64,000 bases of DNA from an uncultured Schlesneria sp. (GCA_903871875.1 CAIQIR010000163.1:1-64000); one strand, 5' to 3'; counted from the stretch's first letter, positions 1 through 9,692 are shown. The notes: a model not told the origin generated them from the sequence alone. Numbers and translations: made by a program.

Positions 1-1
1 C

Positions 2-175
2 GGGGTCAACTTTCTGAATCGACGCGACGCCGGCGATCCTGTTCAGATAGCGGCTCAGTATGAAGAGGAAGGTGCGGACGAACTGGTGTTTCTGGAGATC
101 ACCGCCAGCCATGAACAGCGGGGAATTTTCCTGGATGTCGTCCGGCGGACGTCAGAGGTCTGCTTTATGCCCTGA
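2..175 (+). pseudogene. hisF: Broken hisF fragment (imidazole glycerol phosphate synthase cyclase subunit)
   Basis: The frame open from base 2 encodes a stretch matching the early part of HisF, the (beta/alpha)8 cyclase of histidine synthesis: [14 protein letters not shown], then [16 protein letters not shown] and LDVVRRTSE. It stops at MP followed by TGA at 173-175. HisF normally continues MPLTVGGGV here. In the next frame the bases after the stop read LTVG and then lose all resemblance, so one C seems to be missing from a C run at 170-172 and the rest of the barrel is absent. The 5' end lies outside the window. Recognition as HisF is firm. Whether it is a decayed gene, a partial duplication or an assembly join cannot be told here. 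Confidence 0.72.
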
Positions 176-302
176 CTGTCGGTGATAGTAGGCGAGGGGT
201 CGGGAGGGCCGTCTCGAGATTAAGTCGTGCAATTTACCGGCGGTTTTTGTTACGCTAATTTAATCTACCTGCCCAGGATTGTTTGCGAGCGAGACCAGGA
301 TC

Positions 303-794
303 ATGGGAGACTTTTTCTTTGGATGGCGACGAAAGTCGGGAATTGTCCTGCTGGTCTGCGCGTTGATGTTCATGGTCGGATGGGTTCGGAGTTCGTTCAA
401 GTTCGATTCGATGCTGATGAGAGGAAGTCAGTCGCTGAATCAAATCAGCTCCATCGATGGCAGTCTCTGGTATTTAAGAACAATCACGCAGCCTGATGGC
501 ATCCCATTGATTGGCTGGAATTCTGCCGAGATCTCAAAAGTTGACGGATTCCGATACGACGACAAGGGCCTGCGAGTCCGATTCGTCCCTTCGGATTACG
601 TCGATGTGAAATGGCGATGGGAATGGGAGGGATTCCATTTCGGCGCCGGAGAAAGCAAGTACACGCGCGGCGAGGAAACGGAATTCGGCGTCATTCCCTA
701 CTGGTCCGTGGTCCTGCCACTGACTCTGCTCTCGGCCTATCTGCTGCTCTCAAAACCGCAAATTGCGAAAGCCCATTCCGTCGGCATGAAATGA
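303..794 (+). CDS. Small single-pass membrane protein, unknown function
   Basis: This 163-aa protein is unrecognised. It has a short basic N-terminus (GWRRKSG), one hydrophobic segment at about residues 9-29 and a polar domain rich in Trp and charged residues, with WRWEWEGFHFG in the middle. A second hydrophobic stretch, VVLPLTLLSAYLLLS, lies near the C-terminus, so the protein may be bitopic with an exported central domain. The ATG at 303 was chosen over an in-frame TTG at 279 because it puts the positively charged segment directly before the first membrane helix. It stands alone, tail to tail with the FAD oxidase gene. Function is unknown. Confidence 0.6.
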   Translation: MGDFFFGWRRKSGIVLLVCALMFMVGWVRSSFKFDSMLMRGSQSLNQISSIDGSLWYLRTITQPDGIPLIGWNSAEISKVDGFRYDDKGLRVRFVPSDYVDVKWRWEWEGFHFGAGESKYTRGEETEFGVIPYWSVVLPLTLLSAYLLLSKPQIAKAHSVGMK

Positions 795-818
795 TCCCGT
801 CGAGCAAGATCCAATCTC

Positions 819-2333
819 TCAGGCCAAACCGCTGACGCCGCTGGTTTCGTTTTCAGCATGATCTCGGTGGGGCGATTGGGGAGGCCGTTGGTCGTGAACT
901 GACGACGGATCTCCTTTCCGTTGATCGGAACGCCCGAACAACACCTTGGCAACCCAATCATTTTGGAACTGGCCGCTTTCGTCGAAGTCGTGCGCAATGC
1001 GGCGGAACTCGGGTAAATGGGGGTACAAGGCATCCGCTTGTGCGGCGGTCAACGGGCAGACTTTGCCCCAGTGGGGACGACCGGCATCAAGGGCCACCAG
1101 GCAATCCGCCAGACACTTGGCAAAACAGAAGAAGCCGTCCCGTTCGTCCGTCCGAGCGAAGCTGATGAAACTCATCGCGTAATACGGTTCGTCGTCGCTG
1201 CTGGCCATCGAGATCAAGGTCTCGTCGGGTAAGACCTTGCGGACGCAGATGACGTAATGATAGGTGAATCGACCGCGCAGCGGTGCCAGTGATTCCCACA
1301 ATCCGTGCTGCAGCAATTGGTCACGCACCGTGTCAGAAAACGCGTGTTCATCGCCATCGGCGTATCGCAGCAACTGCTCCACAAATGTTAGTGAGGCTGA
1401 TAATCGTGAACGTTTGACGAAAACTTCGATTTCGATATGGCGAAAGAGTTCGTGCTTCATGGTGAGCATGCGGTACGACCGATCCACGACCTTCCAATTG
1501 CGGACAACCGCCAGCGGCAAGATCCGTCGAAAGAAAATGTGGATGCAGCGGCGACTTCTCAGAAACTGAGCCAGTGCGATCACCGAGAGATGCGTGCAAA
1601 TATCCAGATTCAGCAAACAATAGAGGCGATAAAGCCCTGCCAGCCTGCTGCGCGGCGACTGGACCTCGCGGCGATGCTGTACAAAAAAGTCCCACGACCA
1701 GGGAGTAAAATAGAATTGCTGCAACGGGTATTGATCTTCCGCGGCCAATACTTCTTCGATGGTTGTATACCGGGCGAAATGTTCTTCGACATTGTATTGG
1801 GGCCGGCACCAAAATCCGACGGAAAGAATGACGCCCAGACAACCGAGCGAGCATCTGGCCGCCTTGAGCTCGGGTCCGTCTTCGATCGTGCGAATCACCG
1901 CCTGGCCCGAGACCGGATCGAATGTCGCGATACGGATTTCGGCGATGTCATGCGAGAGGCTGTGTTTGCCTGATCCGTGCGTTCCCGTCGCAATCGCTCC
2001 CGCAATCGACTGTTCGGTGATCAGCCCCACCGAAGGCGTCGTGACCTTCGCCAGTTGCTCCAAATCCGCCAAAAGTTTCTTGATCTGGCAACCCGCCCCG
2101 ACTGAGGCCCACACGCGACCAGCCCGTCGTTCGATTTGGACGCTGTTCAAAAGTTGCAGATCGAGCAGCACTTCGTCGCTTCGCGCGGCCTCGCTCCAGG
2201 AATGCAATCGACCTGCGACCCGGATTCGTTTGTCGCGATGGTCTTCCAGAATCTGCAAGACTTCTGCTTCGGTACGAGGTGTCAGACAGAATTCCGGCGT
2301 GAATGAGACATTTCGGCCAAAATTGTGAATCAC
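819..2333 (-). CDS. FAD-linked oxidase, D-arabinono-1,4-lactone/L-gulonolactone oxidase-like
   Basis: This 504-aa flavoenzyme of the vanillyl-alcohol-oxidase fold is built like sugar-lactone or sugar-alcohol oxidases. The N-terminal FAD-binding domain shows the pyrophosphate loop RVAGRLHSWSE (about residues 38-48) and later GAIATGTHGSGKHSL, the usual FAD-contact segment. The C-terminal half has the ALO-type domain, ending HDFDESGQFQNDW, as family members do. It probably oxidises a sugar lactone or polyol with O2 or another acceptor; the substrate is not predictable. A GTG start at 2333 is preferred over the adjacent TTG because AGAGGT lies at a better distance. No signal peptide is seen. The C-terminal tail is about 25 residues longer than usual. 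Confidence 0.82.
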   Translation of the reverse strand: MIHNFGRNVSFTPEFCLTPRTEAEVLQILEDHRDKRIRVAGRLHSWSEAARSDEVLLDLQLLNSVQIERRAGRVWASVGAGCQIKKLLADLEQLAKVTTPSVGLITEQSIAGAIATGTHGSGKHSLSHDIAEIRIATFDPVSGQAVIRTIEDGPELKAARCSLGCLGVILSVGFWCRPQYNVEEHFARYTTIEEVLAAEDQYPLQQFYFTPWSWDFFVQHRREVQSPRSRLAGLYRLYCLLNLDICTHLSVIALAQFLRSRRCIHIFFRRILPLAVVRNWKVVDRSYRMLTMKHELFRHIEIEVFVKRSRLSASLTFVEQLLRYADGDEHAFSDTVRDQLLQHGLWESLAPLRGRFTYHYVICVRKVLPDETLISMASSDDEPYYAMSFISFARTDERDGFFCFAKCLADCLVALDAGRPHWGKVCPLTAAQADALYPHLPEFRRIAHDFDESGQFQNDWVAKVLFGRSDQRKGDPSSVHDQRPPQSPHRDHAENETSGVSGLA

Positions 2334-2385
2334 CAAGGCACCTCTTTGGAATGAATAGAACTCACCGAAGTCCGTTCTCGGATTA

Positions 2386-3984
2386 TCAGTTCGGCGATCG
2401 ATTCGCGGTCATGGCGCGGTAGTGGATTTTGATTTCTTCGTCCTCGAGTGCTCTGAGGTAGACTGCGAATTCGGTGATCGCTCCCGAGAGTTGCCTGTCG
2501 CAAAGCCCCTCATCCAGTCCACCGACAAGAAGCCGGTAAGGATCTTCGTCACAGGCGGAGGTTTCCGCAAAATGACGCACCAGCTTGCCGTTGAGGAATA
2601 GCTTGATCCGCCCGGGCGTCTTGATGGCCACAAGATGGTGCCAGAGGCCGGGCGAGCAATCGCCGTCTGAAAACAGATTGGTACCGCCACTGTTGCCCGG
2701 AGGATGGCGATAGAGAAAACGGAACGATCCTGGTGAGCAAACGAACGAGCTGTTGTAAGGTAATTCGATCAGCGTCATGTGGCGGTTGCGTGCCACGGCG
2801 TCCTCAATTTCCGCCGTCGGTTGGGGGACCACGGCAACGAGCGATGCCCAATGGAAATTGTCGAGGCTGGCCCAGAATTCCAGGGTAAACGATTCGTGGT
2901 TGAAACCGGGGATCGTGTCGTCCGGTTCGAGGCGATGTGGTTTTTCAGAAGGCGTAAACCGTGCCATCCCATCGTGGACGACAATGGCCGACGGATCGTC
3001 AGGGGCGGCATGGATTGTTCCCGACCAACGCGGGCTAATTTCATTCGGCACGCGCCCGTCGACGAGTTTTTCGAATCGCCAGTAGATGGCGGGACGCGAT
3101 GCTCGAATCGACCGGACATAGTCTTCATTCACGCGAAGAGGGGTCGCGATTTGGGCTTGTAGCCCAGGCAGCGTCACGCTGGGAGCGTCGATCCGTTCCA
3201 AGCCTGCTGGCTTCCGATTCACACGGACCGACATCCCCTCGGTGATCCGCAGGCTTTTTAACGTGTTTCCGTCGTTGCCGAGCAATGAGACGGCGACCTC
3301 GCCGTCCGCGACATGAACCTCACTTGTTCCTTGTTTGTCGACGAAAACGGCGAATTCCGTCCCCAAGTCGACAACGGCCGCATTGGGCGTATTGAGGACG
3401 AAACCGCGTGCCCCCGGCGGAATTCGGACAGCAACCTTGCCTGAGATCAACGTGGCTTTGTCGACCGACTGGATATGCAATTCTGCCGGTCCTTCGACAT
3501 TGATCTGAGCACCATTGAAGAATTCAAATTGGACCTGACCCGTGGCCACGTTCAGCAGACCCGGCCTGATTTTCATACCAATCTCGAGCGGACTCGCCGG
3601 GTTCTCCGCAACTTGATGTAACTGGGTGACAATGGCCACCGGCTTCAGTCGCGGCAGCAGGCTGGCGGCGGCATTCGGATTGGGCGCGCCGGACATCCAG
3701 AACAACCAACCGACGAAACCGAACAAAACCGTCGCACAGGCGGCGACCATCAGGAAGACTTCGATCGGCGATTTCTTCCGAGTGACGGTGGTGGAAAAAG
3801 TTCCGGGGAAGTTGAAGGCTTCGTACAAACCGGCTTCGATGTCGATCGCGCGAATGTACCGTTCGCGGAAACCGGGATCCGACAACAGACGTTGTTCCAC
3901 GGCCGAAAACTCGTCGGCAGACAGGCTGCCATCGACGAGCTGTCGGAACAGTTCGCGTTCACGAGCCTCATCAATTTTGCTCAA
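2386..3984 (-). CDS. FecR-domain / LamG-like transmembrane protein (anti-sigma-like partner)
   Basis: This 532-aa protein lies 83 bp downstream of an ECF sigma gene on the same strand. Residues 1-70 form a charged cytoplasmic part (ARERELFRQLVDGSLSADE), typical of planctomycete anti-sigma-like proteins. One membrane helix follows at about 75-100 (FLMVAACATVLFGFVGWLFW). A FecR-type domain sits at about 140-240, with LNTPNAAVVDLGTEFAVFVD. A concanavalin-like LamG domain covers about 290-520, with FTLEFWASLDNF and LFLNGKLVRHF. The family architecture implies an extracytoplasmic sensor domain coupled to sigma factor release. The ligand, possibly a carbohydrate, is inferred from the LamG fold only. 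Confidence 0.85.
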   Translation of the reverse strand: MSKIDEARERELFRQLVDGSLSADEFSAVEQRLLSDPGFRERYIRAIDIEAGLYEAFNFPGTFSTTVTRKKSPIEVFLMVAACATVLFGFVGWLFWMSGAPNPNAAASLLPRLKPVAIVTQLHQVAENPASPLEIGMKIRPGLLNVATGQVQFEFFNGAQINVEGPAELHIQSVDKATLISGKVAVRIPPGARGFVLNTPNAAVVDLGTEFAVFVDKQGTSEVHVADGEVAVSLLGNDGNTLKSLRITEGMSVRVNRKPAGLERIDAPSVTLPGLQAQIATPLRVNEDYVRSIRASRPAIYWRFEKLVDGRVPNEISPRWSGTIHAAPDDPSAIVVHDGMARFTPSEKPHRLEPDDTIPGFNHESFTLEFWASLDNFHWASLVAVVPQPTAEIEDAVARNRHMTLIELPYNSSFVCSPGSFRFLYRHPPGNSGGTNLFSDGDCSPGLWHHLVAIKTPGRIKLFLNGKLVRHFAETSACDEDPYRLLVGGLDEGLCDRQLSGAITEFAVYLRALEDEEIKIHYRAMTANRSPN

Positions 3985-4067
3985 GGCATTACCCCATTTT
4001 TTCCGTCATGAATTCCTGGAACGCGGTCATTGCGTGGTGATTTCCAAGAGGAGCGTTGATTCGAACA

Positions 4068-4616
4068 TCAGTCTGCGGCCGATGTCGGGCCGACGGAGCC
4101 CATTCGGCGTTCGATACAGTCGGCAATCAGGTCTCGAAGTCGATCCAGTCTGCGGTAAAACGATTTCGGACTTCGTCCTTTCTCCGCGGCCAGTGCCGCA
4201 ATCGTCTCGGCATCACAGTATCGACGTCTGAGCAATTCGGCGTCATCCGGTGTGATTTTTCCGAGGCATTCTCGTAAAGCGAGCTTTTGCGATTCAAGGA
4301 CCGGGTTCAGCGTTTCCCGGGTGTCGGCCAAGGCTTCGAGGACATCTTCTCGGAAGATCAGCCGGTTGCGAGCCGCTTCGGTCCTGAATTTCAGAACCTC
4401 AAAATACGCCACTCGCTGGGCCCACGGCAAGAAGGAGCGAGTGGGGTCGTATTCAGAAAACTTTTGCCAAAGCACAGTGGCCACGCGCTGCAGGATTTCC
4501 TCGGCATCGGCATGCCGGCCGACGAACGTCAGGATATACCGGAACACGGCGCGGTCGTACTGCACAAGCAAGCGTGCAAAGTTTTCACCCGCGTCGATGT
4601 TCGTCGAACCTGGCAT
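4068..4616 (-). CDS. ECF RNA polymerase sigma factor (planctomycete type)
   Basis: This 182-aa sigma-70 family protein contains only regions 2 and 4. Region 2 includes YDRAVFRYILTFVGRHADAE and FLPWAQRVAYFEVLKFR. Region 4 ends with a helix-turn-helix, AETIAALAAEKGRSPKSFYR. The shape fits the Rhodopirellula/Verrucomicrobium ECF group. A strong ribosome site (GGAGGAATC) precedes the ATG at 4616. It is followed on the same strand by the FecR/LamG membrane protein, the usual partner arrangement, so the two probably form a surface-signalling pair. Targets are unknown. Confidence 0.88.
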   Translation of the reverse strand: MPGSTNIDAGENFARLLVQYDRAVFRYILTFVGRHADAEEILQRVATVLWQKFSEYDPTRSFLPWAQRVAYFEVLKFRTEAARNRLIFREDVLEALADTRETLNPVLESQKLALRECLGKITPDDAELLRRRYCDAETIAALAAEKGRSPKSFYRRLDRLRDLIADCIERRMGSVGPTSAAD

Positions 4617-5011
4617 CTGATTCCTCCCCTGCGGATCGCGGACTGTCCCATTGCTTATCCCACCGCCGGGAGCGAATTCCCCTCGCTAAATTGTCGATGA
4701 CCTCACAGGTGGTGTGTATGTCATTTTGAAGACGGGACTTATGTCATCCTAATTTGTTTTTTAATTTTTCCCAACAAATTTGCGCATTTTCGAAGGGGAA
4801 TCCGCGTCTCAGCCGGTGATCTTCGTTTATCCACATCTGCATCGTAGCAACCTTGATGAATTTGTTTTCGCGTGAGAGCAGCGTTCAGGTTTTTCTGTCG
4901 CTCCCGGCGGGTCTTCTCAATTCGACGAATTGTGCACGTTTCTGGTGCGTCTACGTTTTAAAAGCCTGTTGGCTTTGGCTCTGTTGTTCACTTCTTTTGG
5001 AGTCGTTTACG
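4617..5011. other. Divergent intergenic region between ECF sigma gene and DUF1559 gene
   Basis: About 395 bp without a convincing gene. The open frame continuing upstream of the DUF1559 start would add a 53-residue Cys/Trp/Leu-rich segment that other family members lack. Because GGAG and the GFTLIE context sit at 5012, this part is treated as leader. The last 50 bp resemble the leader of the second DUF1559 gene near 9780-9826. An ATGTCAT direct repeat (about 4718-4746) may be regulatory, but this is weak. Confidence 0.5.
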
Positions 5012-6109
5012 ATGGCGAGACAGACTAGTTTGTTGCGAAAACGCGGATTTACGCTCATTGAATTGCTGGTGGTGATTGCGATCATCGCCGTGCTGATTGC
5101 ACTGCTGCTGCCTGCCGTTCAGCAGGCCCGCGAGGCTGCACGAAGGACGCAATGCAAAAACAATCTCAAGCAGATTGGGCTGGGGATGTTCAATTACGAA
5201 GGCACGTATTCGCGCTTTCCTCTGCCCGTATTTTCCTCTGTCATGAATGGTACGCCAAACACGGGAGGGGTGCTGACAACGACTGTCTGGTCGTTGGCGA
5301 TCCTGCCCTACATCGATCAAGCGAATACTTTCAATCTGTACAATTCCAACCTGTCCGCGTACGACACGATTAATGCGCCTGCTGTGAAGACCGTCGTGAA
5401 CGCTTATCTTTGTCCATCGACACCGCGGGCCAGCAATAAAATTACGTACTCGAACCCCTACTCGATTGGCTCAACGACCACGGCGGCGGTGGGTCTAACG
5501 GATGCAGGTGCAATCGACTACATCAGTACGACTGAGGTGCAGCCTGCCTTCATTGACACCTATGGCAGTGCTGCCAACGACAGTAACTGGCAGGGATGGG
5601 CATCAGGCGGCCTGACCTATGCGGGCTTTATTCCGGGGGCCATTTATAATCCCAATGGGGGGCGGATTGCCGATATCGTCGACGGCACGTCCAACACGGT
5701 GATGGTTGGGGAACTGGCTGGTCGCAATGCACTGTATGTCACTGGAAACAAGATTCAGGCGCCGACAACTCCGATACCCTCGTCTCCCGATACCGACGCA
5801 ACCTGGCAGTTCGTTGTTGGGGGTGGTGCCTGGGCAGACCCTTATAACGGGGTCTGGAGCCTTAACGGACGTAACCCAGATGGTTCGGGAGTGACAGGTC
5901 CGTGTGTGATCAATTGCTCGAACTCGCGTTCTGCTCTTGGTGGTGTCGATCCAGACCATTTTTCGGCGGGTCTGTACGGGTTCCACGCGGGTGGCGCCCA
6001 CGTATTGCTTTGTGATGGCACCGTGCGATTTCTCAGTGCGAATATCAGCAACGTGACCATGATTGGCCTTGTGACAAGACAGGGCGGCGAAGTCCTGGGC
6101 GAATTCTGA
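5012..6109 (+). CDS. DUF1559 pilin-like secreted protein, copy 1
   Basis: This 365-aa member of the large planctomycete DUF1559 family has a type III (prepilin) signal, [17 protein letters not shown]. Prepilin peptidase would cut after the Gly, with Glu at mature position 5, and a hydrophobic helix follows at about residues 11-35. The conserved family segment [20 protein letters not shown] comes next. The C-terminal signature is [13 protein letters not shown] and the end is [10 protein letters not shown]. Such proteins are exported and assembled or anchored like pseudopilins, but their role is unsettled. Start ATG 5012 follows GGAG. A lipoprotein gene follows 174 bp downstream, beyond a hairpin. 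The pair is duplicated at 9827-11523. Confidence 0.9.
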   Translation: MARQTSLLRKRGFTLIELLVVIAIIAVLIALLLPAVQQAREAARRTQCKNNLKQIGLGMFNYEGTYSRFPLPVFSSVMNGTPNTGGVLTTTVWSLAILPYIDQANTFNLYNSNLSAYDTINAPAVKTVVNAYLCPSTPRASNKITYSNPYSIGSTTTAAVGLTDAGAIDYISTTEVQPAFIDTYGSAANDSNWQGWASGGLTYAGFIPGAIYNPNGGRIADIVDGTSNTVMVGELAGRNALYVTGNKIQAPTTPIPSSPDTDATWQFVVGGGAWADPYNGVWSLNGRNPDGSGVTGPCVINCSNSRSALGGVDPDHFSAGLYGFHAGGAHVLLCDGTVRFLSANISNVTMIGLVTRQGGEVLGEF

Positions 6110-6134
6110 TTTTCGCGTCGGTCGTATTGCGGCG

Positions 6135-6166
6135 AACAGATGCGGGTCAGACGACTCGCATCTGTT
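6135..6166 (+). terminator. Hairpin terminator after DUF1559 copy 1
   Basis: A perfect 10-bp inverted repeat (AACAGATGCG / CGCATCTGTT) with a 12-nt loop starts 25 bp after the DUF1559 stop and is followed by ATTTCATT. The U tract is imperfect, so it may be a terminator or an attenuating hairpin that lowers expression of the downstream lipoprotein. Confidence 0.55.
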
Positions 6167-6283
6167 ATTTCATTCTCCAGATTTGTCAGGTGATTTCCGA
6201 ACGTCGCTGGATATTGCCTGTTCATATCGAGCGGCTGATCTGGTGATCACGGGCAATTCTGCAAAACCGTAGGAATTTGATTG

Positions 6284-6721
6284 ATGAAAAAGTACGTCAC
6301 TTTGGGGGTGTTTCTGGTGGGGGTGCTTGTGTTTTCCGGTTGTTCGTCCGGTGTTGCTGGAGGGACTCGTTTGAAAACCAGCCCCGTGTTCGGGGTTGTG
6401 CAAGTGGACGGCGAACCCGTGGCGGGGGTCACTGTGGAATGCTATCCCGAAGCGGGGGCGTCGGAAAAGAAATCGCCGATCATTACCGCTGCCGATGTTC
6501 ACGGAAAGTTTTCCTTCACCACGTATCAATTCGGCGACGGCTTGCCGGAAGGGGCATACCGTTTGGCATTCAAATGGAAGCCGATTACAGCCGGGGGGCA
6601 AGATAAGTTGAACGGTGCCTATGCCGAACCCGCGGAATCCAAATACAAAGTGACGGTTGTGGCTGGTCAGCCGAATGATCTGGGGACCATCGAATTGTCG
6701 ACCAAAGGTCCTGGAAGATAG
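6284..6721 (+). CDS. Small lipoprotein with transthyretin/carboxypeptidase-regulatory-like fold, copy 1
   Basis: This 145-aa protein has an N-terminal lipoprotein signal. The hydrophobic core is followed by the lipobox VFSGCSS, so Cys about 20 would be lipidated. The mature part resembles the beta-sandwich carboxypeptidase-regulatory-like proteins that accompany DUF1559 genes in planctomycetes: VQVDGEPVAGVTVECYP, then DVHGKFSFTTYQFGDGLPEG and YRLAFKW. The ATG at 6284 is chosen over the adjacent TTG because AGGA lies upstream. It lies downstream of a DUF1559 gene and has a paralogue at 11077. A structural or surface role is inferred from the fold. No enzymatic residues are evident. Confidence 0.82.
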   Translation: MKKYVTLGVFLVGVLVFSGCSSGVAGGTRLKTSPVFGVVQVDGEPVAGVTVECYPEAGASEKKSPIITAADVHGKFSFTTYQFGDGLPEGAYRLAFKWKPITAGGQDKLNGAYAEPAESKYKVTVVAGQPNDLGTIELSTKGPGR

Positions 6722-6873
6722 GCGACCCGGGCCATGCCGTGACGAACGATTGTCGTCGAGAGCCGATATATTGTTAGCCACGGCCTTCGGCCACCGTGTC
6801 AGTGGTCCGAGCCAAGCGAAGCAGCCTGACGACCGGTATTTCCCATCGACTGATACCTTTCAAGGGTGCCGAT

Positions 6874-8676
6874 ATGCAACGATTGTTTTTCGGTCTGGCA
6901 ATTCTCGGTCTGGCGTTTGGCGTCCAGGCATCGGATCGCACACCTGCCATTGGTGACACGATTGCTGGCCTGCAGTTCAAAGACATTCGCGGACTGCAAC
7001 GGTCAATCACCGATCTTGGTCCGAAGCGGGCGTACGTGTTTGTCTTTGTGACGACACAATGTCCGCTTGTCAAAAGATCGATACCCAAGCTGGTCGATCT
7101 GGACCATCGGTTCCGTTCGCGCGAAGTTCAGATCGTGGCGGTCAACGTGGGGCCTGAAGACACCCTTTGTGACATGGCTGCCCAGGCGATCGAGTTCGAC
7201 GCGGTATTTCCGTTCGTGAAGGATACCGATCTTTCGTGCCGGAAGGCGCTCGGAGTCGAACGGACACCCGAAGTGGTCGTGCTGAATGCCGAGCGAACCA
7301 TCGTCTATCGAGGCCGTATCGATGATCAACTGCGGCTGGGAGGATCGCGTCCCGAACCAACTCGACGAGATCTGGAAGAGGCATTGAAAGATCTGTTAGA
7401 GGGCCGAACGGTGTCAGTTGCTCAAACGCCGGTGGACGGTTGTTTGATCACAACTCCTGAACCGATCACGGTCGGTCAACCCTCGCCCACATTTTATCAA
7501 GATGTGGCACCCATCTTGAATCGGCGATGTGTTTCTTGCCATCGGGTCGATGCCGCAGCCCCCTTCTCGCTGACATCCTTTGCCGATGCTGCTGCGCATG
7601 CCGAGATGCTGGCCGAAGTCGTCGTCGACCAACGGATGCCACCGTGGTATGCAAATCCCAAGCATGGCCCGTATCAGAACGATCCGTCGTTGTCTCGGGC
7701 TGAACGTGACACGCTCGTTCGCTGGGTGAAGTCTGCTCGCGCGGAAGGTGATCCCAAGGATGCGCCCGCCGCACGCGAGTTTCCGAAATCCCAATGGCGG
7801 ATCGGAGAACCCGATCTCATCATTTCCATGTCGGAAGAGCACACGATTCCGGCGACGGGATTTATTCCCTACAAGAACGTTCTGTTGCCTTATCTTTTTC
7901 TTAAAGACACGTGGCTGGAGGCGGTCGAGATTCGACCCGACAATCCGGCCGTCGTGCATCACTGCAATATGGCTTACGTGACGGCAAAAGGGGCGGGTGA
8001 TCAGACCTTCATCACAGGCCATGTCCCCGGCGGTTTACCAATGGATCTCAGCAATTACGACAATGGTGTGGCCTACAAGGTTCCGCAATGGGCATCGCTC
8101 GGATTGCAGATTCACTATGTGACCACTGGCAAAGAGGAACGGTGTCGGATCTCTGTCGGATTCCGATATCCGCGAAAGGTGATTCAAAAGCAGTTGAAGC
8201 ACTTTGTGCTTGATCCTCAGGACTTTCAAATCGAGCCGGGAAACAGTGCGTATCCCATTCGTTCCAGCATGACATTGAACGAAAACGTGACGCTGCTCGG
8301 CCTTTTTTCGCACATGCACGTTCGAGGCAAGGACATGACGTTTTTCGCCCAGGCTCCCTCCCGGGCCCGCGAGACGTTGCTGCAGATTCCAAACTACAAT
8401 TTCGAATGGCAATTGGCCTACAAATTTGCTCCGGGGCAGAAGCAACTTCCCAAAGGAACTCGAATTGAAGCGATCGCTCATTACGACAACTCGGCCTTCA
8501 ATCCGTACAACCCCGATTCCAAACGAACCGTTCCTTATGGTGCTCAGACATATGACGAGATGTTCAATGGGTACGGATTCTACGTCGCCGACGATGAACA
8601 ACTGAACTTGACCGTCGATCCCAAAACGGGCGTTGCATCGGGACCGGATGTGACGTCGAAGAGCGATTCGCGTTAG
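6874..8676 (+). CDS. Redoxin / c-type cytochrome / copper monooxygenase-like fusion protein
   Basis: This 600-aa exported protein has a signal peptide at about residues 1-19. Residues 22-170 form a thioredoxin-fold redoxin domain with TQCPLVKR (Cys63) and a resolving-type Cys in DLSCRKALGV. A haem-c site, CVSCH (Cys219, Cys222, His223), lies in a planctomycete cytochrome segment that ends MPPWYANPKHG. The last 300 residues resemble type II ascorbate-dependent copper monooxygenases (PHM/DBH superfamily), with candidate copper ligands in VVHHCNMAYV, LGLQIHYVT and FSHMHVRGKDM. It may oxidise a small substrate using electrons passed through its own haem. Start ATG 6874 follows AAGGGTG. It sits between the two DUF1559 cassettes. 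Confidence 0.85.
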   Translation: MQRLFFGLAILGLAFGVQASDRTPAIGDTIAGLQFKDIRGLQRSITDLGPKRAYVFVFVTTQCPLVKRSIPKLVDLDHRFRSREVQIVAVNVGPEDTLCDMAAQAIEFDAVFPFVKDTDLSCRKALGVERTPEVVVLNAERTIVYRGRIDDQLRLGGSRPEPTRRDLEEALKDLLEGRTVSVAQTPVDGCLITTPEPITVGQPSPTFYQDVAPILNRRCVSCHRVDAAAPFSLTSFADAAAHAEMLAEVVVDQRMPPWYANPKHGPYQNDPSLSRAERDTLVRWVKSARAEGDPKDAPAAREFPKSQWRIGEPDLIISMSEEHTIPATGFIPYKNVLLPYLFLKDTWLEAVEIRPDNPAVVHHCNMAYVTAKGAGDQTFITGHVPGGLPMDLSNYDNGVAYKVPQWASLGLQIHYVTTGKEERCRISVGFRYPRKVIQKQLKHFVLDPQDFQIEPGNSAYPIRSSMTLNENVTLLGLFSHMHVRGKDMTFFAQAPSRARETLLQIPNYNFEWQLAYKFAPGQKQLPKGTRIEAIAHYDNSAFNPYNPDSKRTVPYGAQTYDEMFNGYGFYVADDEQLNLTVDPKTGVASGPDVTSKSDSR

Positions 8677-8855
8677 CCATCACTGCCATTGACTACTGGT
8701 GAATCAAAAAATGTGGCGTCACCAAACATGTTGTGGGTACCTGGAACGATCTCCTTCTTGCCCTCAGGCAAACCGGATGGCCATGGCTCTGCGGTGCGAA
8801 GTCGATCGTTGAATCGCAGACGGTCTGTTTCTCCATCACACACGAAGACCTTCTC

Positions 8856-9692
8856 ATGACGTCGAACCTAAGTTCCGAAAATCCGACTCATCTGCCGTCG
8901 CAGGCATCTTCGCCGGACGGCCGAAGAGTGTGGTTCGTGCTCTTGTCGTTGGTTTGGGGGACGCTGTTGGTCGGCTCGATGCTTGTCGGAAATCTGGCGG
9001 GCGGACACGGTTCCCCTGCGGCTGTGTCGATGCGGATGGGGTCATCGGTTGTGCTAGTGGTCACTGGTTGGCTGGCCTTTCTGTTGTGGCGGGGATCGGA
9101 TGCCGGTCCGTATGCCTGCTGGATTGCCGTGGGCATGACGCTTGGGACAATTGGCGATTTTTTTAATGCGGGCTTTCTGAATTGGATACCGCTTCCCGAT
9201 CCTGTGCTGGGGGGAATCGCCGCTTTTGGCCTGGGACACATGGCGTACATCACTGGTTGTCTGGTTTTGTCGAGACAAGCGGGTTTGACCAGTTGGCGGG
9301 CCTTCGTCATCGCGTTGACGGTCTGGCAATTGTTTGGGCTCGTCACCTGGTACTTCGTGGTTCTTGCCGGAACCGAGGCGCGTGGGCTGGTCTGGCCGTC
9401 GCTTCCTTATTCGGCGCTGTTGGCGGGAACCGCGGGGATCACCAGCGGTATGGCTTTGCAAGACTCGCGATTCCTTCGACTGGCATTGGGCGGAGCGCTG
9501 TTTTTAGCGAGTGACCTGATTCTGGCCTGCGGCATGTTTCGCGGCCATGTTCCTCATCAGACCGAATGGGTCTGGTGCACTTACGGTCCCGGACAAATGC
9601 TGATTGTTTTCTCCGTACTCAGTGCGACAATCGTATTACAGGACAGGCATGCGACTTATCGCAGACAATTCCATTTGGTGATAAAAAATTAG
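8856..9692 (+). CDS. Multi-pass membrane protein, YhhN/TMEM86 (lysoplasmalogenase)-like
   Basis: This 278-aa integral membrane protein has about eight predicted helices. It carries features of the YhhN/TMEM86 family: [12 protein letters not shown] in an early helix, [11 protein letters not shown] in the middle (conserved acidic and His positions) and [14 protein letters not shown] near the end. Family members include lysoplasmalogenases that cleave the vinyl-ether bond of lysoplasmalogens, but bacterial members are mostly untested. The ATG at 8856 was chosen because upstream sequence in frame adds 41 residues unlike the family. No good ribosome site is seen. No operon partner is evident. Confidence 0.62.
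   Translation: MTSNLSSENPTHLPSQASSPDGRRVWFVLLSLVWGTLLVGSMLVGNLAGGHGSPAAVSMRMGSSVVLVVTGWLAFLLWRGSDAGPYACWIAVGMTLGTIGDFFNAGFLNWIPLPDPVLGGIAAFGLGHMAYITGCLVLSRQAGLTSWRAFVIALTVWQLFGLVTWYFVVLAGTEARGLVWPSLPYSALLAGTAGITSGMALQDSRFLRLALGGALFLASDLILACGMFRGHVPHQTEWVWCTYGPGQMLIVFSVLSATIVLQDRHATYRRQFHLVIKN

Noticed and set aside
4853-5011. N-terminal extension of DUF1559 copy 1
   Set aside because: Adds 53 residues before the prepilin signal, which would block prepilin peptidase processing. The start at 5012 has GGAG and matches copy 2.
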